Source of the DNA: Labedella phragmitis
GTDB taxonomy: Bacteria; Actinomycetota; Actinomycetes; Actinomycetales; Microbacteriaceae
NCBI RefSeq assembly: GCF_004078635.1
Contig: NZ_RZNB01000003.1
Span: 1 to 64,000 of the forward strand
DNA: 64,000 nucleotides
Direction: 5' to 3'
Shown here: positions 34,425-44,346 of the stretch, piece by piece
Position numbering within the stretch: position 1 is the first letter of the stretch
Layout: every line of letters starts with the position of its first letter
Program-made: the position numbers and the translations under genes
Notes under the pieces: generated by a model
Told to the model about the DNA's origin: nothing
The model's database searches: none
What the model saw: the letters and a program-made list of their open reading frames with translations, nothing else

Positions 34425-35501
34425 ATGCAGCAGATGGACGGCACTGCCGACACGCCGGAGCTGGAGCAGCTCTATCGTGATTTCGCGGCAAACGACATGG
34501 CCCCGTTGTGGACGCAGCGGGACGATCTCATGCCGATGACACCATCCCCGCAAGCGATCCCCCATGTCTGGCGGTGGAAGACCCTTTATGACATCGCTCA
34601 GCGCTCGGGCGATCTGGTGCCGGTGGGACGTGGTGGCGAGCGCCGTGCCGTCGGTCTCACGAACCCGGGCCTCCCGGGCACCGGGTACGCGACTCCCACT
34701 CTCTGGTGCGCCATCCAGTACCTCGGCGGCCACGAGACCGCCCCGGAACACCGTCACTCGCAGAACGCTTTCCGATTCGTCGTCGAGGGTGAGGGCGTCT
34801 GGACCGTCGTCAACGGTGATCCTGTCGCCATGCGTCGGGGTGATCTCCTCCTCACGCCCGGCTGGAACTTCCACGGCCACCACAACGACACCGCGAACCC
34901 GATGGCCTGGATCGACGGCCTCGACATCCCGTTCTCGAGCCAGATGGACGTCGGATTCTTCGAGTTCGGCTCGGAACGGGTGACCGACGAGGCCTCCCCT
35001 GCCGTCTCCCGAGCGGAACGACTCTGGGCACACCCCGGACTCCGTCCCCTGTCAGGTCTCGAGGACAAGGTCTCGTCACCTCTCAGCGCCTATCGGTGGG
35101 AATACACCGACGCAGCGCTGCGTGAGCAGTTGGCGCTCGAGGACGAGGGTTTCCCCGCCACCGTCGAGCAGGGGCACGCTGCGATCCGCTACTCGAACCC
35201 CACGACGGGCGGCGACGTCATGTCCACGATCCGGTGCGAGTTCCACCGACTCCGGGCCGGCGTCTCGACACCAGCACGCCACGAGGTCGGCTCGTCCGTC
35301 TGGCAGGTCTTCGAGGGCGAGGGCACGGTCGTCCTCGGCGACGTCGAGACGCGACTCGAGACGGGCGACCTCTTCGTCGTCCCCAGTTGGGTGCCGTGGT
35401 CGCTCCATTCCGACACGCAGTTCGACCTCTTCCGATTCTCGGACGCACCGATCATGGAGCGCCTCAACTTCGCCCGTACCTTCGTCCCCTCGGCGAACTG
35501 A
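34425..35501 (+). CDS. gentisate 1,2-dioxygenase
   Basis: A 358-residue two-cupin ring-cleavage enzyme that converts gentisate to maleylpyruvate. The iron ligands are visible in the first cupin: H109 and H111 (PEHRHSQNAFRF) and H150 (GWNFHGHHND), spaced as in characterised gentisate dioxygenases. The second cupin (HEVGSSVWQVFEGEG) is degenerate, as expected. The ATG at 34425 has AGAGGA with an 8-nt gap; the ATG at 34419 is too close to it. The gene is divergent from the hydroxylase across 113 nt and begins a three-gene run with the hydrolase and isomerase. Confidence 0.95.
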   Translation: MQQMDGTADTPELEQLYRDFAANDMAPLWTQRDDLMPMTPSPQAIPHVWRWKTLYDIAQRSGDLVPVGRGGERRAVGLTNPGLPGTGYATPTLWCAIQYLGGHETAPEHRHSQNAFRFVVEGEGVWTVVNGDPVAMRRGDLLLTPGWNFHGHHNDTANPMAWIDGLDIPFSSQMDVGFFEFGSERVTDEASPAVSRAERLWAHPGLRPLSGLEDKVSSPLSAYRWEYTDAALREQLALEDEGFPATVEQGHAAIRYSNPTTGGDVMSTIRCEFHRLRAGVSTPARHEVGSSVWQVFEGEGTVVLGDVETRLETGDLFVVPSWVPWSLHSDTQFDLFRFSDAPIMERLNFARTFVPSAN

Positions 35502-35525
35502 CCGCACCTCGACACGGAAGCCATC

Positions 35526-36362
35526 ATGAGACTCGCAACACTCCGCACCCCCGCCACCACCGTCGCAGTGCGCGTCGACGAGACCGTCGCCGTCGAGATC
35601 GACGGCTTCGCCGACGTCGGTGCGCTTCTTGCCGATCCCGGCTGGGAGTCGCTGGCACGTTCCGCCGAAGGCGCCTCCCACAACCTCGACGAGATCGAGG
35701 ATTCCGATTGGGAGGCGGTCGTGCCGTCCCCGTCGAAGATCGTCTGCGTCGGGCTCAACTACCGCAACCACATCCTCGAGATGGGTCGGGAACTGCCCCA
35801 GTACCCGACCCTCTTCGCGAAGTATCCCGAAGCGCTCATCGGTCCGTATGATCCGATCGTCCTACCGGAGTACGCCGCGCACGCCGTGGACTGGGAGGCC
35901 GAGCTCGCGATCGTCATCGGTTCGCGTGCGCGCCGTCTGAACGAAGCCGATGCGACGAGAGCGATCGCCGGATATTCGGTCATCAACGACGTCACCATGC
36001 GCGATTTCCAATACCGCACACCCGAGTGGTTCCAGGGCAAGACGTTCGAGGGCTCAACACCCTTCGGACCAGTCCTCGTGACCGCTGACGAATACACGCT
36101 CGGTTCGGAGCTGTCGACGACGGTCGACGGGGAGAAGGTGCAGTCGGCGACCACCGACGACCTGGTCTTCGGACCCGCGGCCCTCGTCTCCTACATCTCC
36201 CACATCGTCACGCTCAACCCGGGCGACGTGATCGCGTCCGGAACCCCGGGGGGCGTCGGCCACGCTCGCGAACCGAAGCGGTACCTCGGCGACGGCGCGG
36301 TCCTCACAACCGCGATCGAGGGCATCGGATCCATCACGAGCATCGTGACCGTCGAGGACTGA
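35526..36362 (+). CDS. fumarylpyruvate hydrolase (FAH family)
   Basis: A 278-residue fumarylacetoacetate-hydrolase-fold protein. Conserved parts include KIVCVGLNYRNHILEMG, the metal-site acidic cluster beginning VDWEAELAIVIG, GYSVINDVTMRDFQYRT, the KTFEG active-site region (WFQGKTFEGSTPFGP), and GDVIASGTPGGVGHARE. Position between gentisate dioxygenase and maleylpyruvate isomerase indicates fumarylpyruvate to fumarate plus pyruvate, the last step of the gentisate pathway. It starts 24 nt after the dioxygenase stop. Confidence 0.94.
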   Translation: MRLATLRTPATTVAVRVDETVAVEIDGFADVGALLADPGWESLARSAEGASHNLDEIEDSDWEAVVPSPSKIVCVGLNYRNHILEMGRELPQYPTLFAKYPEALIGPYDPIVLPEYAAHAVDWEAELAIVIGSRARRLNEADATRAIAGYSVINDVTMRDFQYRTPEWFQGKTFEGSTPFGPVLVTADEYTLGSELSTTVDGEKVQSATTDDLVFGPAALVSYISHIVTLNPGDVIASGTPGGVGHAREPKRYLGDGAVLTTAIEGIGSITSIVTVED

Positions 36363-36364
36363 TC

Positions 36365-37102
36365 GTGGCCGGCCGAACCGACAACGTCACCGATCCCGCC
36401 CTCGCCGCGGGCCTCCTCGTCGCGCGTCGCGGGCAGGCCTTCTACTCCCGGAAGCTCAATGAACTCACCGACGACGACCTCGACGCCCCGTCGCTGCTTC
36501 CGCAGTGGAGTCGCCGCCAGGTCGTCGCGCACGTCGGCCTCAACGCGCGCGCGTTGACCCGCCTCACGGAGTGGGCCGCGACAGGCATCGAGACCCCCAT
36601 GTACGATTCGCCGGAACAACGTACGGAGGAGATCGACTTCGCTGCGACCCTCCCGGCGCAGGCGCTGCGGAATCTCTCGGATCACGCCGCCATCCACCTC
36701 AACGTCGAATGGCGGGATCTGCCGGAGACGGCGTGGGCGAACGAGGTGAGAACGGCGCACGGGCGGGTCGTCCCGGTGTCGGAGACGGTGTGGATGCGGA
36801 CCCGCGAAGTGTGGATCCACGCGGTCGACCTCGGCAACGGCGCGTCCTTCCGGGACATCCCGGCGGAGGTGATCGATCGCCTCCTCGACGATGTTCAGTC
36901 GGCGTGGGCGACCCGTGCAGGATCCGACGGACGGCCGCCCATGCTCGAGGCGACGGATCGCCCTCGTGTCTCGTCGACGGCTGCGGCCGCGGTCCAGGGG
37001 CCCGCGTGGCGGCTCGCCGCATGGGCGACGGGCCGCGGAAGCGCTGATGGCCTGTCGACGAGCGACGGCGCCCCCCTGCCGTCGGCGCCGAGATGGCTCT
37101 GA
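36365..37102 (+). CDS. mycothiol-dependent maleylpyruvate isomerase
   Basis: A 245-residue DinB-like four-helix protein. The metal-binding set H56 (VVAHVGLN), E148 and H152 (REVWIHAVDL) is the pattern of the Corynebacterium mycothiol-dependent maleylpyruvate isomerase, with the same spacing. It isomerises maleylpyruvate to fumarylpyruvate using mycothiol, a thiol restricted to actinobacteria. The GTG start is 2 nt after the hydrolase stop, so the two are co-translated. The gene order dioxygenase, hydrolase, isomerase gives a complete lower gentisate pathway. Confidence 0.93.
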   Translation: MAGRTDNVTDPALAAGLLVARRGQAFYSRKLNELTDDDLDAPSLLPQWSRRQVVAHVGLNARALTRLTEWAATGIETPMYDSPEQRTEEIDFAATLPAQALRNLSDHAAIHLNVEWRDLPETAWANEVRTAHGRVVPVSETVWMRTREVWIHAVDLGNGASFRDIPAEVIDRLLDDVQSAWATRAGSDGRPPMLEATDRPRVSSTAAAAVQGPAWRLAAWATGRGSADGLSTSDGAPLPSAPRWL

Positions 37103-37132
37103 CGGCGACCGTCGGCTAACGCGGCGCGGCGC

Positions 37133-37138
37133 TACAAT
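37133..37138 (+). promoter_or_regulatory. possible -10 element of the bgl operon
   Basis: TACAAT, 54 nt before the antiterminator ATG. No convincing -35 box is seen. Confidence 0.35.
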
Positions 37139-37192
37139 ACTCGCGGCCGGTGATGGACGGGTCACCGACGCGAACAGGATCCGGAGCGAGGG

Positions 37193-38068
37193 ATGATCGA
37201 GCGGAAGTCGGTCGGTCCCGAAGCCGGGGCCGTCCACAAGGTACTCAACAACAACGTCCTGATCACGATGGATCCGCTCGGCCGCGAGCAGGTGCTGATG
37301 GGACGTGGTCTCGCTTTCCAGGCGAGGCCCGGTGATCCCGTCGATCTCACGAAGGTCGAGAAGTCGTACACCCTCGACGTCGACGTCAACCGCACGCACA
37401 TCCACGAGGTTCTCGCGGCTGCACCCTACGAAGTGATCGCCGCGGTGAACGGCGCCGTCGACCACGCGGAGAGGTCTCTCGGTCGCGATCTCGGTCGGCA
37501 CCTTCCCATCGCGATCATCGACCACGTCCAGTTCCTCCTGGAACGTCTGCGCACCGGCGTCGACCTGCCTTCCGCGAGCATGCCCGAGGTGCGTGTGCTC
37601 TACCCGGACGAATTCCGCGCGGCGACGGAGATGTCAGAGCACCTCGCTGACGCCCTCGCCCTCGAACTCCCGACGGACGAGTCGGTGTTCCTCACGATGC
37701 ACGTCCTCAACGCGACGCGGGACGAACCCAACGGGACCGCCGCGCTACTGTTCCGCCGGGTGCAGCACGTCGTCAAGACCGTCGAGCGATCCACAGGGGT
37801 GTCACTCGACGTCGAGAGTCTCGACTACGCGCGCTTCATCCTCCATGTCAAGTTCCTGCTCCAGCGCCTCGTGTCCGAGTCGATGCTCCGCAGCGCTGAC
37901 ACGTCGTTCTACGATTTCGCACGGGTGAAGTACCCGCGCGCTGCGGCGTGCGCCGACGAGGTCAAGGCCTACGTGCTCGCGGCGACCGGCTCCGTTCTGA
38001 CGGACGAGGAGTTGCTCTACCTCATCGTCCACGTCGAGCGCCTCATCCAGCGCGTCAGTCCGGACTGA
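37193..38068 (+). CDS. BglG/LicT-type transcriptional antiterminator
   Basis: A 291-residue antiterminator with an N-terminal RNA-binding CAT domain (HKVLNNNVLITMDPLGREQVLMGRGLAFQARPGDPV) and two PTS regulation domains. The four regulatory histidines are present: H111 and H170 in PRD1, and H218 and H280 in PRD2. It binds the RAT hairpin at 38138-38166 and prevents termination when beta-glucosides are transported. It precedes the PTS enzyme it should control. Phosphorylation by the PTS enzyme and HPr would set its activity, as in E. coli and Bacillus. Confidence 0.94.
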   Translation: MIERKSVGPEAGAVHKVLNNNVLITMDPLGREQVLMGRGLAFQARPGDPVDLTKVEKSYTLDVDVNRTHIHEVLAAAPYEVIAAVNGAVDHAERSLGRDLGRHLPIAIIDHVQFLLERLRTGVDLPSASMPEVRVLYPDEFRAATEMSEHLADALALELPTDESVFLTMHVLNATRDEPNGTAALLFRRVQHVVKTVERSTGVSLDVESLDYARFILHVKFLLQRLVSESMLRSADTSFYDFARVKYPRAAACADEVKAYVLAATGSVLTDEELLYLIVHVERLIQRVSPD

Positions 38069-38137
38069 CCCGTCCCCGGCGCGACCGGCATGTGTTACCG
38101 TTTCCACTGCGAGACGATGACCGTCACGCAGAAGCCA

Positions 38138-38166
38138 GGATTGTTACTGCACGGCAGGCAAAACCT
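38138..38166 (+). promoter_or_regulatory. ribonucleic antiterminator (RAT) site
   Basis: GGATTGTTACTGC, a short variable part, then GCAGGCAAAACCT. This closely matches the RAT consensus bound by BglG/LicT proteins. Its 3' end overlaps the left arm of the terminator (38161-38170), so the two structures are mutually exclusive. Confidence 0.9.
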
Positions 38167-38213
38167 GAGTTCACCTTCGGACGCGATCCGACGGGCGGAC
38201 TCAGGTTTTTTTT
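38161..38213 (+). terminator. BglG-controlled intrinsic terminator
   Basis: Stem AAACCTGAGT (38161-38170) / ACTCAGGTTT (38199-38208), ending in an eight-T run (38206-38213). The 28-nt loop contains its own small hairpin TCGGA / TCCGA. It stops transcription before the PTS gene unless the RAT is held by the antiterminator. Confidence 0.9.
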
Positions 38214-38277
38214 ATGCCCGCGAGCGGTCCGCTTCTCCTCACAGTGCCGCGAGGACGCGGCGAAGGGTGGAACGACG

Positions 38278-40128
38278 ATGGATTACGGGAAGACCGCTGC
38301 GGGTGTCCTGGCGGGGGTCGGTGGAGGAGACAACGTCGCCTCCGTCGTCCACTGCGCTACACGGCTGCGATTCGAACTCAAGGACACGGCGAAGGCCGAT
38401 CCCGACGCGATCCGCTCGATCCCCGGAGTGATCACGACGGCGGAAGCCGGAGGCCAGTTCCAGGTGGTCATCGGCAACGAGGTCCCGGAGGTCTACGCAG
38501 AGATCGCGAAGACGACCGGCGGTGCGCCGGGCGAGCGACGGTCGAAGGAGCGCGACGACGCGGCGAAGCCGAACGTTTTCAACAGGTTCATCGCCATGAT
38601 CTCCGCACTGTTCTCGCCGCTGCTCTGGGTTCTCGCCGCTGCGGGCCTCCTCAAGGCGCTGCTGTCGGCGTCCGTCGCGTTCGGCTGGATCGACTCGACC
38701 ACGACGACGTACGCGATGCTCAATGCCATCTCCGACGGCTTCTTCTACTTCCTCCCCGTGATCCTCGCGGTCACCGCGGCCAAGTACTTCGAGGCCAACC
38801 AGATGACGTCGATGGCGATGGCCGCCGCGCTCGTCTACCCGGCGATCGTCGCGCTCGACGGGCAGCCTGACGTCTCGTTCTTCGGTATCCCCGTCGTGAT
38901 GGTGAGTTACGTCTCGAGCGTCATCCCGGTGATCATCATGGTCTGGCTGCAGTCACACGTCGAGCGGTTCCTCTACGCGAAGCTGCACTCGTCGATCAGA
39001 CGGCTCTTCACGCCCATGATCGTGCTGCTCATCCTGGTCTCGCTGACATTCCTCGTCATCGGACCCCTCGCCAACGCCGTCTCGTCGGGCCTCGCCGCAG
39101 GGATCGGCTGGCTCTTCGACTACGTTCCGGCCCTCGGCGGCGCGATCACCGGTGGGCTCTGGCAGGTGTTCGTCATCTTCGGCGTCCACTGGGGGATCAT
39201 CCCGCTCATGATCGTCGAGTTCCAGGAGAACGGGAACGTCGCACTGCTCGCACCGATCTTCGCCGCAGTGCTCGCCCAGGCTGGAGCCGTCCTCGGCGTC
39301 CTCATACGGACTCGGAGCAAGCAGCTGCGCGCCCTCTCCGCTCCCGCGGCGATCTCCGCCTTCCTCGCGGGCGTCACCGAACCCGCCATCTACGGCATCA
39401 ACCTCCCCCTCAAGCGGCCCTTCGCGTTCGGAATCGTCGGCGGGGCCGTCGGCGGCGCGATCATCGCCGCCGGAGGCATCACGGCGAACGCCTTCGTACT
39501 CGCATCGGGGCTCTCCCTGCCCGTCCTCTTCGGATCGGGTTCGGTGTGGGTCCTCCTCATCGCGCTCGCGGTGTCCATCGTGGTGCCGTTCGTGCTCGTC
39601 CTCGTCTTCGGCTTCACCGATCGCGTCGACGACGCCCCCGTGACGGCGTCCCCCGATCTGCAGGTCGTCAGTCCGCTCGACGGAACGGCCGTCCCCCTCT
39701 CGCAGGTGCCCGACGCAGCTTTCGCCGACGGTTCGCTCGGGCAGGGCATCGCGATCGTCCCGACCGGCGGAACGCTCTTCGCTCCCGTGGCGGGCGAGGT
39801 CGTGGCCGTGTTCCCGACCGGGCACGCGATCGGCATCCGCTCCGAGGACGGCGTCGAGATCCTCATCCACATCGGCATCAACACTGTCGAGCTCGGTGGC
39901 GAGCACTTCTCGGTCACGACCGAGAAGGGAGCAACCGTCGCGGCGGGCGACGTGCTCGTCGAGTTCGACACCGCGGCCATCGCCGCAGCCGGATACGACC
40001 TCACCACACCGATCATCGTCACCAACGACGATGCGTTCCCGACCATCGGCAGCCCGGCGAGCGGTGCGATCCGCCACGGCGACCCGCTCTACCTCGCCAT
40101 CGCGTCCGAGGCGGCGGCGGCACGGTGA
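38278..40128 (+). CDS. beta-glucoside PTS permease, enzyme IIBCA
   Basis: A 616-residue phosphotransferase permease. Order: IIB with phosphocysteine C26 (VVHCATRLRF), IIC with about ten membrane segments (about 105-465, including GVTEPAIYGINLP), and IIA with phosphohistidine H531 (ILIHIGINTVEL). This BglF-like order marks beta-glucoside (salicin, arbutin, cellobiose) uptake with phosphorylation at C6 of glucose. It is controlled by the RAT/terminator in its leader and is followed by a phospho-beta-glucosidase gene. The ATG at 38278 has GGGTGG upstream. Confidence 0.95.
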   Translation: MDYGKTAAGVLAGVGGGDNVASVVHCATRLRFELKDTAKADPDAIRSIPGVITTAEAGGQFQVVIGNEVPEVYAEIAKTTGGAPGERRSKERDDAAKPNVFNRFIAMISALFSPLLWVLAAAGLLKALLSASVAFGWIDSTTTTYAMLNAISDGFFYFLPVILAVTAAKYFEANQMTSMAMAAALVYPAIVALDGQPDVSFFGIPVVMVSYVSSVIPVIIMVWLQSHVERFLYAKLHSSIRRLFTPMIVLLILVSLTFLVIGPLANAVSSGLAAGIGWLFDYVPALGGAITGGLWQVFVIFGVHWGIIPLMIVEFQENGNVALLAPIFAAVLAQAGAVLGVLIRTRSKQLRALSAPAAISAFLAGVTEPAIYGINLPLKRPFAFGIVGGAVGGAIIAAGGITANAFVLASGLSLPVLFGSGSVWVLLIALAVSIVVPFVLVLVFGFTDRVDDAPVTASPDLQVVSPLDGTAVPLSQVPDAAFADGSLGQGIAIVPTGGTLFAPVAGEVVAVFPTGHAIGIRSEDGVEILIHIGINTVELGGEHFSVTTEKGATVAAGDVLVEFDTAAIAAAGYDLTTPIIVTNDDAFPTIGSPASGAIRHGDPLYLAIASEAAAAR

Positions 40129-41637
<1,509 letters not shown>

Positions 41638-41680
41638 TGTGCCGCACCATCCTGCAGCCCGTGACAGCGGGGGTCTCGCG

Positions 41681-42511
41681 ATGACTGCGCGGACGATCTT
41701 CCTCGACGTGGACGGGACCCTCATCGGTCACGACCAGCATCTGGCCCCGTCGGCGATCGCGGCGGTCGGCGATGCTCGTCGCCGAGGGCACCTCGTCTTC
41801 CTGAGCACGGGCCGTTCGCGGAGCGAGATCCCGGACGAAGTCCTGGCCATCGGCTTCGACGGCGTCATCTCCGCCGGCGGAGGCTTCACCGAACGACACG
41901 GCGTTCTGGTCGACAGTCGCCTCCTCACCGCGCGTGACGTCGAGGAGATCCAATCGTTCCTCTCCTCACGAGGGATCGAGTACATCATGCAGGGCTACGA
42001 CGCCATCCATCCCAGTCGAGGAGCGGCGGAGCGCCTCTCCAGCGCCCTTGCCTCCGGGCGGGTCGGAAGCGAGCGGGATGGGGCGGACGATGACGAACTC
42101 CTCGCGCGGCTCTCCTATCGGGGCGCGGCTCCGACCGAGGGAATCGCCAAGGTGACCTTCCTCGGTGATCACCCGCGAACGTTCGCGACCGTCCGTGACG
42201 GGCTCGGCGACGGCTTCCACGTGATCACGGGGACGATCCCGTACCTCGGCGAGGCGGGGGGCGAGGTGAGCAGGCGCGGCGTCGACAAAGGCGCGGCGAT
42301 CGAACGCCTCCTCGCCGCGGAGGGCCTCTCGCTCGACGACGCCGTCGCGATCGGCGACAGCGCCAACGATCTCGAGATGCTCGAGATCGTCGGCCTCGGG
42401 ATCGCGATGGGGAACGCCGACGCGGCGGTGAAAGCCGTCGCCGACGAGATCACGCGCCCGGTATCACAGGACGGCGTCTGGCACGCCCTGCGGTCCCACG
42501 GACTGATCTGA
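41681..42511 (+). CDS. Cof-type HAD phosphatase
   Basis: A 276-residue HAD hydrolase of the Cof/IIB type. Motif I is FLDVDGTLIG, motif II FLSTGRSR, the Lys is in the KGAAIERLL region, and motif IV is IGDSANDLEML. The ATG at 41681, just before TARTIFLDVDGT, is preferred over an upstream in-frame ATG. It is the last gene of the bgl operon. Such phosphatases often dephosphorylate sugar phosphates, and this one may relieve sugar-phosphate stress. The exact substrate is unknown. Confidence 0.9.
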   Translation: MTARTIFLDVDGTLIGHDQHLAPSAIAAVGDARRRGHLVFLSTGRSRSEIPDEVLAIGFDGVISAGGGFTERHGVLVDSRLLTARDVEEIQSFLSSRGIEYIMQGYDAIHPSRGAAERLSSALASGRVGSERDGADDDELLARLSYRGAAPTEGIAKVTFLGDHPRTFATVRDGLGDGFHVITGTIPYLGEAGGEVSRRGVDKGAAIERLLAAEGLSLDDAVAIGDSANDLEMLEIVGLGIAMGNADAAVKAVADEITRPVSQDGVWHALRSHGLI

Positions 42512-42518
42512 TCCGGTG

Positions 42519-42550
42519 CCCGCGGGAGAGTCGGGCCCGACTCCCGCGGG
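42519..42550 (+). terminator. terminator of the bgl operon
   Basis: Arms CCCGCGGGAG (42519-42528) and CTCCCGCGGG (42541-42550) with a self-complementary loop, 8 nt after the HAD stop. Confidence 0.7.
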
Positions 42551-42606
42551 GACATCCCGGCGGCGGCTCCCACGTCCGTCGCGCTGTCGATCGCGCTCCA
42601 TGACGA

Positions 42607-42649
42607 AAGTCCCCGGTCGCGCCTGAAGAATCAGGACTACCGGGGACTT
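42607..42649 (-). terminator. terminator of tRNA-Ser
   Basis: Perfect 11-bp arms AAGTCCCCGGT / ACCGGGGACTT with an inner CCTGA/TCAGG hairpin, a few bases beyond the tRNA 3' end on the minus strand. Confidence 0.7.
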
Positions 42650-42654
42650 CGTGG

Positions 42655-42745
42655 TGGCGGTGACGGTGGGATTTGAACCCACGGTAGGGGGTTACCCTAC
42701 ACAACTTTTCGAGAGTTGCACCTTCGGCCGCTCGGACACGTCACC
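42655..42745 (-). tRNA. tRNA-Ser (anticodon CGA)
   Basis: A 91-nt class II tRNA with encoded CCA (42655-42657). The acceptor stem GGTGACG/CGTCACC, anticodon loop CTCGAAA on a CAACT/AGTTG stem (anticodon CGA), long variable arm and T-arm GGTTCAAATCC are all present. It reads UCG codons, which are frequent in this GC-rich genome. It lies alone between the bgl operon and radA. Confidence 0.96.
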
Positions 42746-42878
42746 GCCGTCGAGTGTAGCCGAGCGAGCGGGTCGGCGCGAATCGGGACCGCAGTCGAGT
42801 GCTGCTCGACCGCGGCGGTTTCTCCCCACGCCCTCAGTCCGGCGCTCCACTGTCGGGGGTCGCCACTAGCCTCGACCC

Positions 42879-44225
42879 ATGCCCAAGAACACCGCAGCCT
42901 TCCAGTGCAACGAGTGCGGGTGGCAGGCAGCCAAGTGGGCCGGCCGCTGCCCGGAGTGCCAGCAGTGGGGCACCGTCGTCGAGGCCGGAACGGCCACGGG
43001 CATCGTCACGCGCATCAAGCCGTCCGTCGTCGCCGACGACCGCGTCGCGCGCCGCATCACCGAGATCGACGACGTCGAGGTCAGCCACTGGTCGAGCGGC
43101 ATCGACGAGTTCGACCGCGTCCTCGGAGGCGGATTCGTTCGCGGCGCCGCCGTGCTTCTCTCGGGCGAGCCTGGGGTCGGCAAGTCGACCCTCCTTCTCG
43201 AGGTCGCCGCTCGCGCCGCCCGACGCGGCATGCGTGTGCTCTACGTGAGCGCCGAGGAATCGGTCGCGCAGGTTCGCATGCGTGCCCAGCGCACCGACGC
43301 CCTGTCGGACAACCTCTACCTCGCCTCCGAGACCGATCTGGCGACCGTGCTCGGCCAGGTCGACGCCGTCGTCCCGCAGCTCCTCATCGTCGACTCGGTG
43401 CAGACGGTCGCGAGCGCGAACGTCGACGGACTCGCGGGGCAGCCGAGTCAGGTGCGCGAGGTCGCATCCGCCCTCATCCGCATCGCGAAGGACCGGGCAC
43501 TCCCCCTCGTCCTCGTCGGCCACGTCACGAAAGACGGCACCATCGCCGGCCCGCGTGTCCTCGAACACCTCGTCGACGTCGTGTGCCACTTCGAGGGCGA
43601 CCGCCACACCGCGCTCCGTTTCATCCGAGCGCTCAAGAACCGCTTCGGTCCCACCGACGAGGTCGGCTGCTTCGAGATGACAGGCGACGGCATCGCGCAG
43701 GTCGCCGACCCGAGCGAACTCTTCCTCAGCCGCCAGAAGTCGGTGCCGGGAACATGCGTGACGATCTCCATGGAGGGCAAGCGCGCCATCCCCGTCGAGG
43801 TCCAGGCCCTCGTCACGAGCACGCAGTCGCCCAATCCGCGTCGCGTCACGAACGGTGTCGACCCGTCGCGCGTCGCGATGCTCATCGCCGTGCTCGAACG
43901 CCGTGGCGGCATCAAGCTCGGCGAGTTCGACGTCTACGTCTCCACGGTGGGCGGGGTTCGCCTCACCGAGCCGGCGGCCGACCTCGCGATCGCGATCGCG
44001 CTCGCCTCCACGGTCAAGGACTGGCCCATCCCGGAGACCCTCGCCGCCTACGGCGAGATCTCCCTCGCCGGGGAGGTGCGCCCGGTCGGTTCCGCGACGC
44101 ATCGCGCGTCGGAGGCCCGGCGTCTCGGCTACCGCAGCATCGTCGACTCCTCCACGGGCACGCTTCGAGCGGCACTCGGCATGGCGAGAGCGACAGCCGA
44201 GCCCGTCGTCGTGCCCGACTTCTGA
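42879..44225 (+). CDS. radA: DNA repair protein RadA
   Basis: A 448-residue RecA-like ATPase for branch migration in recombination. It has the N-terminal zinc finger C10-C13-C24-C27 (CNECGW, CPECQQW), Walker A GEPGVGKST, the RadA motif KNRFG (LKNRFGPTDEVG) and a C-terminal Lon-protease-like domain (VGGVRLTEPAADLAIAIALAS). Length and domain order are normal. It is preceded by the tRNA on the other strand and followed by a (p)ppGpp-synthetase-like gene. Confidence 0.97.
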   Translation: MPKNTAAFQCNECGWQAAKWAGRCPECQQWGTVVEAGTATGIVTRIKPSVVADDRVARRITEIDDVEVSHWSSGIDEFDRVLGGGFVRGAAVLLSGEPGVGKSTLLLEVAARAARRGMRVLYVSAEESVAQVRMRAQRTDALSDNLYLASETDLATVLGQVDAVVPQLLIVDSVQTVASANVDGLAGQPSQVREVASALIRIAKDRALPLVLVGHVTKDGTIAGPRVLEHLVDVVCHFEGDRHTALRFIRALKNRFGPTDEVGCFEMTGDGIAQVADPSELFLSRQKSVPGTCVTISMEGKRAIPVEVQALVTSTQSPNPRRVTNGVDPSRVAMLIAVLERRGGIKLGEFDVYVSTVGGVRLTEPAADLAIAIALASTVKDWPIPETLAAYGEISLAGEVRPVGSATHRASEARRLGYRSIVDSSTGTLRAALGMARATAEPVVVPDF

Positions 44226-44346
44226 TCGACGACGTCTGCGTCACACCGAATCACCCATGCCCAACCCCGTCACGCGGGCTCTCGCTCTCGCACCCCTCAT
44301 GTCCCGATTCATCGAACCGACAGAAAGCCCCCCTAGGGTCGGAAGC

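Noticed and set aside
42607-42649. Attachment site for an integrated element at the tRNA-Ser gene
   Set aside because: No integrase and no repeat of the tRNA 3' end was found in the window; the hairpin is best read as a tRNA terminator.
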